Positions 1-5,959 of a stretch of 7,169 nucleotides of DNA are shown in pieces. Below the pieces are notes generated by a model that was not told the origin of the DNA, searched no databases, and worked only from the letters and a program-made list of their open reading frames with translations. Each line of letters starts with the position of its first letter. Within the stretch, counting starts at the first letter, position 1. Source of the stretch: Nonlabens sp. (GTDB lineage Bacteria > Bacteroidota > Bacteroidia > Flavobacteriales > Flavobacteriaceae); NCBI GenBank assembly GCA_023301395.1, contig JALZUY010000235.1:1-7169 (forward strand), given 5' to 3'. A program made the translations under genes and the position numbers.

Positions 1-811
1 GGTAACTCAAGAATTGGGTTATTATGCCGCGCATTTAAATGAGTACTTGAATCATTATTGCGATACAAGCAAGGAGCACGATGTTGATGTTTATAACGCT
101 TTCGCGAAAGCAGAAAAAAGAATCAATATAGACACCACCATAGGTAGCAATTACTTTATGGAAGTCGCAAAATATAGAGCTTATCGTTTAATAACCAAAG
201 CTGTAGGAGATGTATATGGATTAGATTTAAGCTGTTATATAACCGCAAGTCCTAGTCTGCGCAACAAATCATTACTAGATTATAATGTGAACTTATTACG
301 TACCACTACTGAATGTATGAGTGCCATTTTAGGTGGAGCAGATACGGTTTACAATTTACCGTATGATGCGTTTTTCAATAAAGAAAACGAGTTTGGCGAT
401 CGTATAGCGCGCAATCAATTACGGATCTTAAAAGATGAAGCCTACCTGGATAAAATCAATAATGCAGCCGACGGCTCTTACTATATAGACACATTAACCC
501 AGCAACTTACAGAGAAAACGCTGGAGCTTTTTAAAACCATAGAAAACGCTGGCGGTTTAGTGCAATCCCTATTTGATGGCACCATTCAACGCAAGATTAA
601 AGAAAGTACAGTACAAGAATTGAATGACTTAGCAGCTAATAAAAAAGTCCTTGTAGGAGTAAATAAATACCCAAATGTAGACTTACCATTGCAAAAGGAA
701 TATGAGATATTTCCTTTCCTAAAAGTAAATCCTCGTAAAACTATCATCTCTCCTATCGTGCCATCTCGCATAGCTGAGTCTATTGAGAAAGTTGAAATCA
801 GTAAATTTTGA
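1..811 (+). CDS. mutA: Methylmalonyl-CoA mutase small (beta) subunit, 3' part (5' end outside the window)
   Basis: The reading frame is open from the left edge (first whole codon at 2-4, giving V-T-Q-E-L-G-Y-Y...) to TGA at 809-811, so about 269 C-terminal residues are present and the start lies outside. The sequence matches the TIM-barrel part of the mutase family: a segment like IGSNYFMEVAKYRAYRLI, then TECMSAILGGADTVYNLPYDA, then DRIARNQLRILKDE, then GSYYIDTLTQQL, and a closing VGVNKYPN stretch. It ends shortly after this with IVPSRIAESIEKV, so the C-terminal cobalamin-fold domain found in long small subunits such as that of Propionibacterium is absent; as I recall, this short form is usual in flavobacteria. 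It should pair with MutB encoded downstream as the non-catalytic partner in cytoplasmic methylmalonyl-CoA/succinyl-CoA isomerisation. Its stop overlaps the next start (TGATG). Codons at 98-111 contain a 14-bp palindrome encoding AFAKA. Confidence 0.93.
   Translation, partial: VTQELGYYAAHLNEYLNHYCDTSKEHDVDVYNAFAKAEKRINIDTTIGSNYFMEVAKYRAYRLITKAVGDVYGLDLSCYITASPSLRNKSLLDYNVNLLRTTTECMSAILGGADTVYNLPYDAFFNKENEFGDRIARNQLRILKDEAYLDKINNAADGSYYIDTLTQQLTEKTLELFKTIENAGGLVQSLFDGTIQRKIKESTVQELNDLAANKKVLVGVNKYPNVDLPLQKEYEIFPFLKVNPRKTIISPIVPSRIAESIEKVEISKF
98..111. repeat. 14-bp perfect palindrome inside mutA
   Basis: GCTTTCGCGAAAGC is identical to its reverse complement. It is read in frame as Ala-Phe-Ala-Lys-Ala (last codon GCA). 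The identical 14-mer occurs again at 2985-2998 in mutB in the same frame. I associate this motif with dispersed copies in some marine flavobacterial genomes, from memory and without a search; its function is unknown to me. Confidence 0.8.
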
Positions 812-1305
812 TGATTAATAAATCAAATATTGTGATTCATAGGTGCGGACTTAAGTCGGCACCTATGAATGTGGCTGTAATGTTGCTTCTTACATTGATT
901 TTATATGGTTGTAGTAATGAGTTAAATAGTGAAACTGTTGTTGGCACTTGGGATATTGTAGAAATTATAAAACCTAATGCAACAAGTGATGCAGATGTAT
1001 TGTGGGGTAATAAAAATAATCATCTGATTTTTAATATATTTAAACAAAGTGATCAATGGGTTCTTAGTTCAAATCAAACTTTAGAACATAAAAGTAAAAT
1101 AGGAATTTGGCCGCGACCTAGAAGTTATAGATTAGAAGGTGACCAACTTTACTTCTATTTGGGTGATTTAAAAGATACACCAGATATGAAACCTATGGCA
1201 CAATTCACAATTATAAAAAGTAAAGAAAACGAGTTTTCTATTACACAAAGCAATTCTGAGTCAGATGTAAAAACTGTTGCTATTCTTAAAAAAGTGAAAG
1301 AATGA
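811..1305 (+). CDS. Small lipoprotein encoded between mutA and mutB, lipocalin-like fold possible
   Basis: A 164-residue protein. I chose ATG 811, which overlaps the mutA stop as TGATG; a TTG at 808 in the same frame is an unlikely start. A later ATG at 865 would give a signal peptide with no positive charge, whereas the 811 start supplies K5, R12 and K16 ahead of the hydrophobic run VMLLLTLILYGC. LYGC is a fair lipobox, with C34 as the lipidated residue, so export and membrane anchoring are predicted. The mature part starts with VVGTWDI (residues 43-49) and continues with alternating short strands (HLIFNIF, WVLSSN, YRLEGDQLYFYL, AQFTII, EFSITQ). The early GTW motif and strand pattern recall small lipocalin-like lipoproteins of Bacteroidota, but this is only a resemblance. 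The stop overlaps the mutB start (ATGA), so translation is probably coupled through the operon. Why a lipoprotein lies between two cytoplasmic enzyme subunits is not clear. Residues 9-20 are encoded by a 36-bp palindrome and may be a later insertion. Confidence 0.8.
   Translation: MINKSNIVIHRCGLKSAPMNVAVMLLLTLILYGCSNELNSETVVGTWDIVEIIKPNATSDADVLWGNKNNHLIFNIFKQSDQWVLSSNQTLEHKSKIGIWPRPRSYRLEGDQLYFYLGDLKDTPDMKPMAQFTIIKSKENEFSITQSNSESDVKTVAILKKVKE
835..870. repeat. 36-bp near-perfect palindrome inside the lipoprotein signal-peptide region
   Basis: The left arm 835-852 (ATTCATAGGTGCGGACTT) and right arm 853-870 (AAGTCGGCACCTATGAAT) are reverse complements except for one G/G pair (843+4 = 847 against 858). 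The unit is exactly 12 codons in the lipoprotein frame, encoding IHRCGLKSAPMN. It is flanked directly by GTG at 832-834 and GTG at 871-873. In RNA it would fold into a long hairpin with a TTAA loop, and the alternative ATG at 865 would lie in its 3' arm. It may be an inserted palindromic element, a processing or attenuation hairpin within the operon, or a protein-binding site. Confidence 0.85.
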
Positions 1306-3431
1306 AAAGAAAAGATATATCAAACATAAAAGCCGATTTCAATTTCTCTTCTTCTAAAAAAGTTGATATTCCAGCTTATGAAACGTCTGAAGGAATTGAG
1401 ATAAAGAAATACTATTCTAAGGAAGACATAGAAGATCTGGAACATTTGAATTATGTGGCTGGACTGGCTCCTAACCTGCGTGGACCTTATTCTACGATGT
1501 ATGTGCGTCGTCCGTGGACTGTGCGGCAGTATGCTGGTTTCTCTAGTGCTACAGAGTCTAATGCATTTTACAGACGCAACCTCGCTGCAGGTCAGAAAGG
1601 GCTTTCCGTAGCCTTTGATCTTGCAACACATCGTGGTTATGACTCTGATCATGAACGTGTGGTAGGTGATGTAGGAAAAGCTGGTGTTGCTATAGATAGT
1701 GTGGAAGACATGAAAGTACTCTTTGATGGAATACCACTAGATAAGATGTCTGTTTCTATGACTATGAATGGAGCTGTATTGCCTATTATGGCATTTTACA
1801 TTGTTGCTGCAATGGAGCAAGGCGTGGATCCTAAACTACTTAGTGGAACGATTCAAAACGACATCTTAAAGGAATTTATGGTGCGTAATACTTATATCTA
1901 TCCGCCATCGCCTAGTATGCAGATCATCTCTGACATCTTTGAATACACCAGTAAAAATATGCCCAAGTTCAACTCGATCTCTATATCTGGTTATCACATG
2001 TATGAAGCTGGAGCAACGAGTGATATTGAACTAGCTTACACGCTAGCAGATGGATTGGAATATGTGCGTAAAGGACTTGCAGCCGGAATGGACATCGACA
2101 CCTTTGCACCTAGACTATCGTTTTTTTGGGCGATAGGAATGAATCACTTTATGGAAATTGCAAAAATGCGTGCTGCTCGTATGTTATGGGCAAAACTCAT
2201 CAAGCAATTCAATCCTAAAAATGCAAAATCACTGGCGCTAAGAACACATTGCCAGACATCTGGATGGTCACTTGCTGAACAAGATCCTTTTAATAACGTG
2301 GCACGTACTACGATTGAAGCCGCTGCGGCAGCTTTTGGTGGTACACAAAGTCTACACACAAATGCGCTTGATGAAGCTATTGCTTTACCTACAGACTTCA
2401 GCGCACGTATTGCTCGTAATACACAGTTATTTTTACAAGAAGAAACTGGAATTACTAAAACGGTAGATCCTTGGGCTGGTTCATTTTATGTAGAATCACT
2501 TACAGATCAAATCGCTCATAAAGCCTGGGAACTTATAGAAGAGGTTGAAGAACTAGGCGGAATGACCAAAGCTATAGAAGCTGGTATTCCTAAAATGCGC
2601 ATAGAAGAAGCTGCTGCAAAGAAGCAAGCACGTATAGATAGCGGTATAGATACCATAGTAGGCGTTAATAAGTACCAAAGCCCAGATGAAGATCATATAG
2701 ACACACTAGAGGTTGATAATGATGCCGTGCGTATCGAGCAAGTTGATCGTTTAAAAGAAATTAAAGCAACTAGAAATACAACACAAGTTCAAAGAGCGCT
2801 TGAAAACTTAACTGATTGTGCTAAAAATAAGAATGGTAATCTACTTGAACTAGCTGTTGTTGCTGCTCAAGAACGTGCTACACTTGGTGAAATATCAGAT
2901 GCTCTGGAGAGCGTCTATGGAAGATACCGAGCGACTATTAAAAGTGTTCAAGGTGTTTATAAAAAAGAGATTATGAATGATCCTGCTTTCGCGAAAGCGC
3001 AACAACTAGCAGACTCGTTTGCTCAAAAAGAAGGTCGTAGACCACGAATCATGATTGCCAAAATGGGGCAAGATGGACACGATCGTGGAGCAAAAGTAGT
3101 AGCCACCGGTTATGCCGATGTAGGGTTTGATGTAGACATAGGTCCATTATTTCAAACACCTGCCGAGGCTGCAAAACAAGCTGTTGAAAATGATGTGCAC
3201 GTATTAGGTGTAAGCTCCTTAGCTGCAGGGCATAAAACACTAGTTCCTCAAGTAATGGAAGAACTAAAAAAATACGGCCGTGAAGATATAATGATAGTCG
3301 TAGGTGGCGTGATTCCACGCAAGGATTACCAGTTCTTATTTGATGCTGGTGTTGCTGCAGTCTTTGGTCCTGGAACTAAAATCAGTGAAGCGGCGATTGA
3401 TATTCTGGGGTTGATCATGGAAGAAGATTAA
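1302..3431 (+). CDS. mutB: Methylmalonyl-CoA mutase large (alpha) subunit, adenosylcobalamin-dependent
   Basis: A complete 709-residue protein that isomerises (R)-methylmalonyl-CoA and succinyl-CoA in the cytoplasm with adenosylcobalamin, as heterodimer with MutA. The first ~540 residues form the substrate-binding TIM barrel; after a linker, residues ~575-705 form the cobalamin-binding domain. The B12 motif DxHxxG is D591-x-H593-x-x-G596 within GQDGHDRG, H593 being the lower cobalt ligand; later SSLAAGH and VVGGVIP also belong to this fold. By alignment from memory with the Propionibacterium enzyme, Y77 (in VRQYAGF), R195 (in MVRNTY), Y231 and H232 (in SGYHM) match its Tyr89, Arg207, Tyr243 and His244. 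Tyr and Arg at the first two positions point to methylmalonyl-CoA rather than isobutyryl-CoA, where Phe and Gln are expected. ATG 1302 overlaps the upstream stop as ATGA and gives the usual N-terminus MKRKDISNI. Residues 562-566 (AFAKA, in the linker) come from the 14-bp palindrome at 2985-2998. Confidence 0.97.
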   Translation: MKRKDISNIKADFNFSSSKKVDIPAYETSEGIEIKKYYSKEDIEDLEHLNYVAGLAPNLRGPYSTMYVRRPWTVRQYAGFSSATESNAFYRRNLAAGQKGLSVAFDLATHRGYDSDHERVVGDVGKAGVAIDSVEDMKVLFDGIPLDKMSVSMTMNGAVLPIMAFYIVAAMEQGVDPKLLSGTIQNDILKEFMVRNTYIYPPSPSMQIISDIFEYTSKNMPKFNSISISGYHMYEAGATSDIELAYTLADGLEYVRKGLAAGMDIDTFAPRLSFFWAIGMNHFMEIAKMRAARMLWAKLIKQFNPKNAKSLALRTHCQTSGWSLAEQDPFNNVARTTIEAAAAAFGGTQSLHTNALDEAIALPTDFSARIARNTQLFLQEETGITKTVDPWAGSFYVESLTDQIAHKAWELIEEVEELGGMTKAIEAGIPKMRIEEAAAKKQARIDSGIDTIVGVNKYQSPDEDHIDTLEVDNDAVRIEQVDRLKEIKATRNTTQVQRALENLTDCAKNKNGNLLELAVVAAQERATLGEISDALESVYGRYRATIKSVQGVYKKEIMNDPAFAKAQQLADSFAQKEGRRPRIMIAKMGQDGHDRGAKVVATGYADVGFDVDIGPLFQTPAEAAKQAVENDVHVLGVSSLAAGHKTLVPQVMEELKKYGREDIMIVVGGVIPRKDYQFLFDAGVAAVFGPGTKISEAAIDILGLIMEED
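2985..2998. repeat. Second copy of the 14-bp palindrome, inside mutB
   Basis: GCTTTCGCGAAAGC, identical to 98-111 and again read as Ala-Phe-Ala-Lys-Ala (last codon GCG). It falls in the linker just before the cobalamin-binding domain. Compared with the Propionibacterium sequence as I remember it, the segment between this site and GRRPR has the same length, so the palindrome replaced residues and did not add any. Confidence 0.8.
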
Positions 3432-3450
3432 ATAAGGTTTAGGCTTTATT
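3431..3450. terminator. Weak hairpin between convergent genes, possible bidirectional terminator
   Basis: AATAAGG at 3431-3437 can pair with CTTTATT at 3444-3450 (with one G-T pair), around a short GU-rich centre, in the 17-bp gap between the mutB stop and the stop of the minus-strand regulator. Stability is low and there is only a short T/A-rich flank, so this rests mainly on position between converging genes. Confidence 0.3.
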
Positions 3451-4339
3451 ATATCACCTCTAACTTATATCCTACTCCATGAATATTCTTTATGTTGATG
3501 GATTTATCTTCTTTTAGTTTTTTACGTAATTTAGATATGTAGGTATCTAGACTTCTACCTACCACCACGCCTTTATCTTCCCATACTTGTTTCATTAAAT
3601 CTTCTCGCTTAATGATTTGATTCTTCTGAGAGACAAATATTTCAAGTAATTCACATTCCTTTCTAGACAATGGAATTTCAATAGCCGTTTTAATTAATTT
3701 ATTTTGTTCTGGATAGAACTGGAAATCACCTATGGATAGGAAATCAGTAATTGCTACTTCTTCTATTAATGGTTCCTCTTGCAGTTCAACATCTGCTTTC
3801 TTTCTATTCCTTCTCAAGAATAATGGGGCGGCAATTGCTAACAGTAGTATAACAGGAAGTAAATAAAGCCAATAAGAGCTACTTGTAGAAACAGGTAGGT
3901 TAATAAAAGTAAGTTCTATAAGGTAACATTGCTCAGGAAAATATCTTCCAGCACAGGAAATGATTGTCTTTTTTTGATCTAGTCTAAACTCATAACTATA
4001 GGCCACTTCTTTATTAACGCAATTGATAACCTCTACACGATAATCTTGAGGTAAATTAAGTTTATTAATATTCTCTTTGATTTTTTTTACGAGTTCCTCA
4101 GGTTTAAACGTTAATGATTTTTCAAATCGTAATTGATAGGTGTCATCGTTAACTTTAGTAACTGGAAGAACTAATGAGGTAGAATCTTTATGGTCTAATA
4201 GTAATTGATGACCTGTATCTCTTAATACGACCTTAACGCGTTGAGAGATGTCTTGTTCATCCATAACCTCAGTTTCACAAGAGTTTAAAGCAATGAAAAC
4301 GAGTGATAACAATAAAGTGTAAGTGATATTTTGTCTCAT
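3449..4339 (-). CDS. Membrane-anchored one-component regulator with C-terminal winged helix (OmpR/ToxR-like)
   Basis: A 296-residue protein from ATG 4339-4337. An in-frame ATG at 4411 would add 24 residues (MSKECKRSVN...) that spoil the signal peptide and push the start into the divergent promoter, so I prefer 4339. In order: signal sequence 1-20 (MRQNITYTLLLSLVFIALNS) ending in a loose lipobox LNSC with C21; a periplasmic domain of about 130 residues with cysteines at about 107, 129 and 138; a single membrane helix about 156-175 followed by RRNRKK, which fits a cytoplasmic C-terminus; a charged linker; and a winged-helix domain about 205-296. The last carries PLSRKECELLEIFV, then the likely recognition helix GRSLDTYISKLRKKL, then the wing IHGVGYKLEV, all typical of Trans_reg_C. 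There is no receiver domain, so it is probably a ToxR-like sensor that signals directly across the membrane. It lies divergent to yceI and may control it; the stimulus is unknown. Confidence 0.85.
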   Translation of the reverse strand: MRQNITYTLLLSLVFIALNSCETEVMDEQDISQRVKVVLRDTGHQLLLDHKDSTSLVLPVTKVNDDTYQLRFEKSLTFKPEELVKKIKENINKLNLPQDYRVEVINCVNKEVAYSYEFRLDQKKTIISCAGRYFPEQCYLIELTFINLPVSTSSSYWLYLLPVILLLAIAAPLFLRRNRKKADVELQEEPLIEEVAITDFLSIGDFQFYPEQNKLIKTAIEIPLSRKECELLEIFVSQKNQIIKREDLMKQVWEDKGVVVGRSLDTYISKLRKKLKEDKSINIKNIHGVGYKLEVI

Positions 4340-4469
4340 ATAGAATGTAAATAACAAGTAAAAAAATGACATTTTACAACTGTTGACACTTCTTTTACAT
4401 TCTTTTGACATTGTTTACTTACACTAGTTCTAGTTTTATCATCGAATTTAATTTTTAAAAAAGAATAAG
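4340..4469. promoter_or_regulatory. Divergent promoter region between the winged-helix regulator and yceI
   Basis: A 130-bp AT-rich spacer that must hold both promoters. TGACA occurs three times on the + strand, at 4367-4371, 4384-4388 and 4406-4410, each followed within a few bases by TTTAC (4373-4377, 4394-4398, 4414-4418). These look like direct repeats of an operator. TTG at 4405-4407 and TAGTTCTA at 4425-4432, 17 bases apart, loosely fit the Bacteroidota -33 TTG / -7 TAnnTTTG promoter towards yceI. ACTAG-TT-CTAGT at 4423-4434 is a small dyad over that -7 region. A promoter for the regulator is not clear. Individual boxes are unproven; the regulatory role of the spacer as a whole is likely. 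Confidence 0.55.
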
Positions 4470-5039
4470 ATGAAAAAAAGAATTTTATGTACCGTTATTA
4501 TGATTTGTTCAATGATAATTTCTCAAGCTCAAGAATCACTAAGTATAGACACATTTAAAAGTGAGATAAAATGGTCCTGCGATTACACCTTCTATTTTGG
4601 TGGACATTTTGGAAGTATTGATTTTAAAGAAGGCAACTTTATAGTTACCGATGGGGAAATCACAGGTGGACGTTTTATTATTAATATGAACTCTATAAAG
4701 GCCAAAGACATGAATGAAGAAGGAAATACAAGCCTTAGTAAACATTTAAAAAATGATGACTTCTTTGATGTAGAAAAATTTCCTGAAGCCTCATTAGTAA
4801 TTACTAAAACAGAATATCACGACCACAAATCCTTTAAAGGCTATGCAAATCTCACCATAATGGGAAAAACAGAAACCATAGAGTTTCAAGCTGAGATTAA
4901 CCACAAAGAACTTTATATGACTACTAAATTTAAAGTAGACAGGACACGATGGGGAATAAATTATAATACTGAATTAAAAGATAGAGCTATCTCAGACGCT
5001 ATAGGACTGGAAGTGAAACTGAGTTTACACACTTTATAG
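4470..5039 (+). CDS. YceI-family secreted protein (lipocalin-like, putative isoprenoid/lipid binding)
   Basis: A 189-residue protein with signal peptide MKKRILCTVIMICSMIISQA, probable cleavage after SQA. The mature part has the YceI pattern: an opening IDTFKSEIKWSCDY with a lipid-pocket strand, GGHFGSIDFKEGNFIVTDGEITGGRFIINMNSI, then LSKHLKNDDFFDVEKFPEASLVIT (the characteristic HLk..dFFdvekfPeasf segment), then GYANLTIMGKTETIEFQAEI and the closing RTRWGINYNT with a C-terminal strand. Length and order agree with single-domain YceI proteins, whose relatives bind polyisoprenoid chains in a beta-barrel. The molecular job of flavobacterial copies is not settled. Export to the periplasm is predicted. 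It is divergent from the membrane-anchored winged-helix regulator across 130 bp and is followed at once by a hairpin terminator, so it is probably transcribed alone. Confidence 0.92.
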   Translation: MKKRILCTVIMICSMIISQAQESLSIDTFKSEIKWSCDYTFYFGGHFGSIDFKEGNFIVTDGEITGGRFIINMNSIKAKDMNEEGNTSLSKHLKNDDFFDVEKFPEASLVITKTEYHDHKSFKGYANLTIMGKTETIEFQAEINHKELYMTTKFKVDRTRWGINYNTELKDRAISDAIGLEVKLSLHTL

Positions 5040-5065
5040 TTATTGCTATAAAGTGATAATTTTAT
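5030..5065 (+). terminator. Hairpin terminator overlapping the yceI stop codon
   Basis: CACTTTATAG at 5030-5039 and CTATAAAGTG at 5046-5055 form a perfect 10-bp stem with a TTATTG loop, followed by the T-rich ATAATTTTATTT. The TAG stop of yceI (5037-5039) lies in the 5' arm. The stem is AT-rich but perfect, and the position after the gene fits intrinsic termination. Confidence 0.65.
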
Positions 5066-5091
5066 TTAAATAAACAGAATACTTTTACAAT

Positions 5092-5691
5092 ATGAAGAAT
5101 TTTAAACTATTAATTATCCTTTTATTTATTTGTGTTTTATCATCAGGACAAACAAATCAAGAAGTCAACTTGATACATTTGGATAGTAATTGGGGAAAAG
5201 AGATCATTCAAATCCCTTTTTGGTTTGCGCCAGAAATAAATTACGAAGGATATGAAGATATAAGATTTGCCAAAGGCTGGGAAAATATAGAAAGTGCCGG
5301 CTTCTGGACTCTAGCTTTTGCCTGGGATATGAATCTGTACTCAGAACCTAAAACAGCTTTTTTTGAGGACAATCTTAAACTATATTTTGATGGTTTAATG
5401 AAAGTAGTTAATGAAGATACTTCGTTAACTATACCCAAAACTAAGGTGTTTTTAACGCAAGGAGAGTCTATAAATAAATCATCTATTTTTAAAGGGACTA
5501 TAGAAACTTATGATGCATTTACTACTAAAGAAATAATAACATTAAACCTTATTATAGAAAACTACTATTGTGAAAAAACAAATAAGTACCTACCTCTTTT
5601 CAGAATATCTCCTAAAGATTTCAGTCACGAATCTTGGGATATGCTTGAGAAAGCAAAGCTAATTACCAGTTTATGTGAGAACAAAATATAA
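5092..5691 (+). CDS. Secreted protein of unknown function
   Basis: A 199-residue protein that I do not recognise by name. An N-terminal signal peptide is clear: MKNFKLLIILLFICVLSSG, with likely cleavage before QTNQ (after residue 19). C14 lies inside the hydrophobic core and not at a good lipobox, so I predict a soluble exported protein and not a lipoprotein. The mature N-terminal half is unusually rich in aromatic residues (NWGKE, PFWFAPEIN, RFAKGWENIES, FWTLAFAWDMN), followed by a conserved-looking LKLYFDGLM, a beta-rich middle (GTIETYDAFTTKEIITLNLII) and a C-terminal segment with WDMLEKAKLITSLC. This arrangement gives me a weak memory of a family of uncharacterised flavobacterial proteins. 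Codon use resembles that of its neighbours. It starts 52 bp after the yceI stop, downstream of a hairpin terminator, so it probably has its own promoter; TACTTTTA at 5080-5087 resembles a -7 element but lies very close to the start. ATG 5092 is the natural start for the signal peptide. Confidence 0.75.
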   Translation: MKNFKLLIILLFICVLSSGQTNQEVNLIHLDSNWGKEIIQIPFWFAPEINYEGYEDIRFAKGWENIESAGFWTLAFAWDMNLYSEPKTAFFEDNLKLYFDGLMKVVNEDTSLTIPKTKVFLTQGESINKSSIFKGTIETYDAFTTKEIITLNLIIENYYCEKTNKYLPLFRISPKDFSHESWDMLEKAKLITSLCENKI

Positions 5692-5772
5692 TATCATTAT
5701 TCACCTATTCTCGTTTGTGTTTTTCAATCTAAAAACTGCTGCTGTGCCGTTTGTATAAATAAAGCTTAGTCG

Positions 5773-5787
5773 TCTATATCATATAGA
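5773..5787. promoter_or_regulatory. 15-bp dyad, possible operator
   Basis: TCTATAT-C-ATATAGA is a perfect dyad with a single central base. It is AT-rich and could arise by chance in such sequence; it is listed because a second dyad of the same design lies 92 bp downstream. Confidence 0.25.
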
Positions 5788-5864
5788 ACTCAACTTGCTT
5801 TCCTTTAAATACCAAACGAGGATAAGTTTATGCTTTAGAATACTAGATGTACCTTCCTTTAACT

Positions 5865-5881
5865 ATTGCGATAATCGCAAT
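5865..5881. promoter_or_regulatory. 17-bp dyad, possible operator or small hairpin
   Basis: ATTGCGAT-A-ATCGCAAT is a perfect dyad with one central base and with G+C content above its surroundings. It lies 77 bp before the start of the downstream lipoprotein gene, a plausible place for a regulator to bind. Confidence 0.35.
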
Positions 5882-5931
5882 TAACAATTCTCAACTCTTC
5901 TATAAACACAAATTATATTTTGATTTTCACA

Positions 5932-5959
5932 ATAATATTGTACCCTAAAACAATATTAT
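5932..5959 (+). promoter_or_regulatory. Possible hairpin covering the start codon of the downstream lipoprotein gene
   Basis: ATAATATTG at 5932-5940 can pair with CAATATTAT at 5951-5959, leaving a 10-base loop TACCCTAAAA. The second arm includes the first two bases of ATG 5958-5960. With one G-C pair in nine the fold is weak, so any effect on translation would be modest or temperature-dependent. Confidence 0.3.

Larger units (their letters stand above)
5692..5957. other. 266-bp spacer with several dyads and no gene
   Basis: No convincing coding frame was seen. The spacer holds an 8-bp inverted repeat with distant arms (CTCGTTTG 5710-5717, CAAACGAG 5813-5820), two short perfect dyads (5773-5787 and 5865-5881) and a hairpin that reaches the next start codon (5932-5959). 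It lies between two + strand genes and presumably carries the end of one transcript and the promoter of the next. TATATTTTG at 5914-5922 is close to the Bacteroidota -7 consensus, but no well-placed TTG was found upstream. A small RNA or gene remnant cannot be excluded. Confidence 0.4.

Noticed and set aside
808..810. TTG as start of the lipoprotein gene
   Set aside because: The ATG directly after it at 811 gives the same protein less one residue and forms the usual TGATG overlap with the mutA stop.
865..867. ATG inside the palindrome as the true lipoprotein start
   Set aside because: The resulting signal peptide would have no positive charge before its hydrophobic core, and the ATG would sit in a hairpin arm; 811 is better, though 865 is not fully excluded.
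2144..2466. Open frames on either strand inside mutB
   Set aside because: They lie wholly within a strongly conserved mutase gene and have no family resemblance or start signals.
1302..3431. Isobutyryl-CoA or ethylmalonyl-CoA mutase instead of methylmalonyl-CoA mutase
   Set aside because: The specificity positions are Tyr (77) and Arg (195), as in methylmalonyl-CoA mutases, the sequence matches that family along its whole length, and mutA lies upstream.
4340..4411. 24-residue N-terminal extension of the winged-helix regulator from ATG 4411
   Set aside because: It would place a charged, cysteine-containing stretch before a good signal sequence and would run through the likely divergent promoter; ATG 4339 is the natural start.
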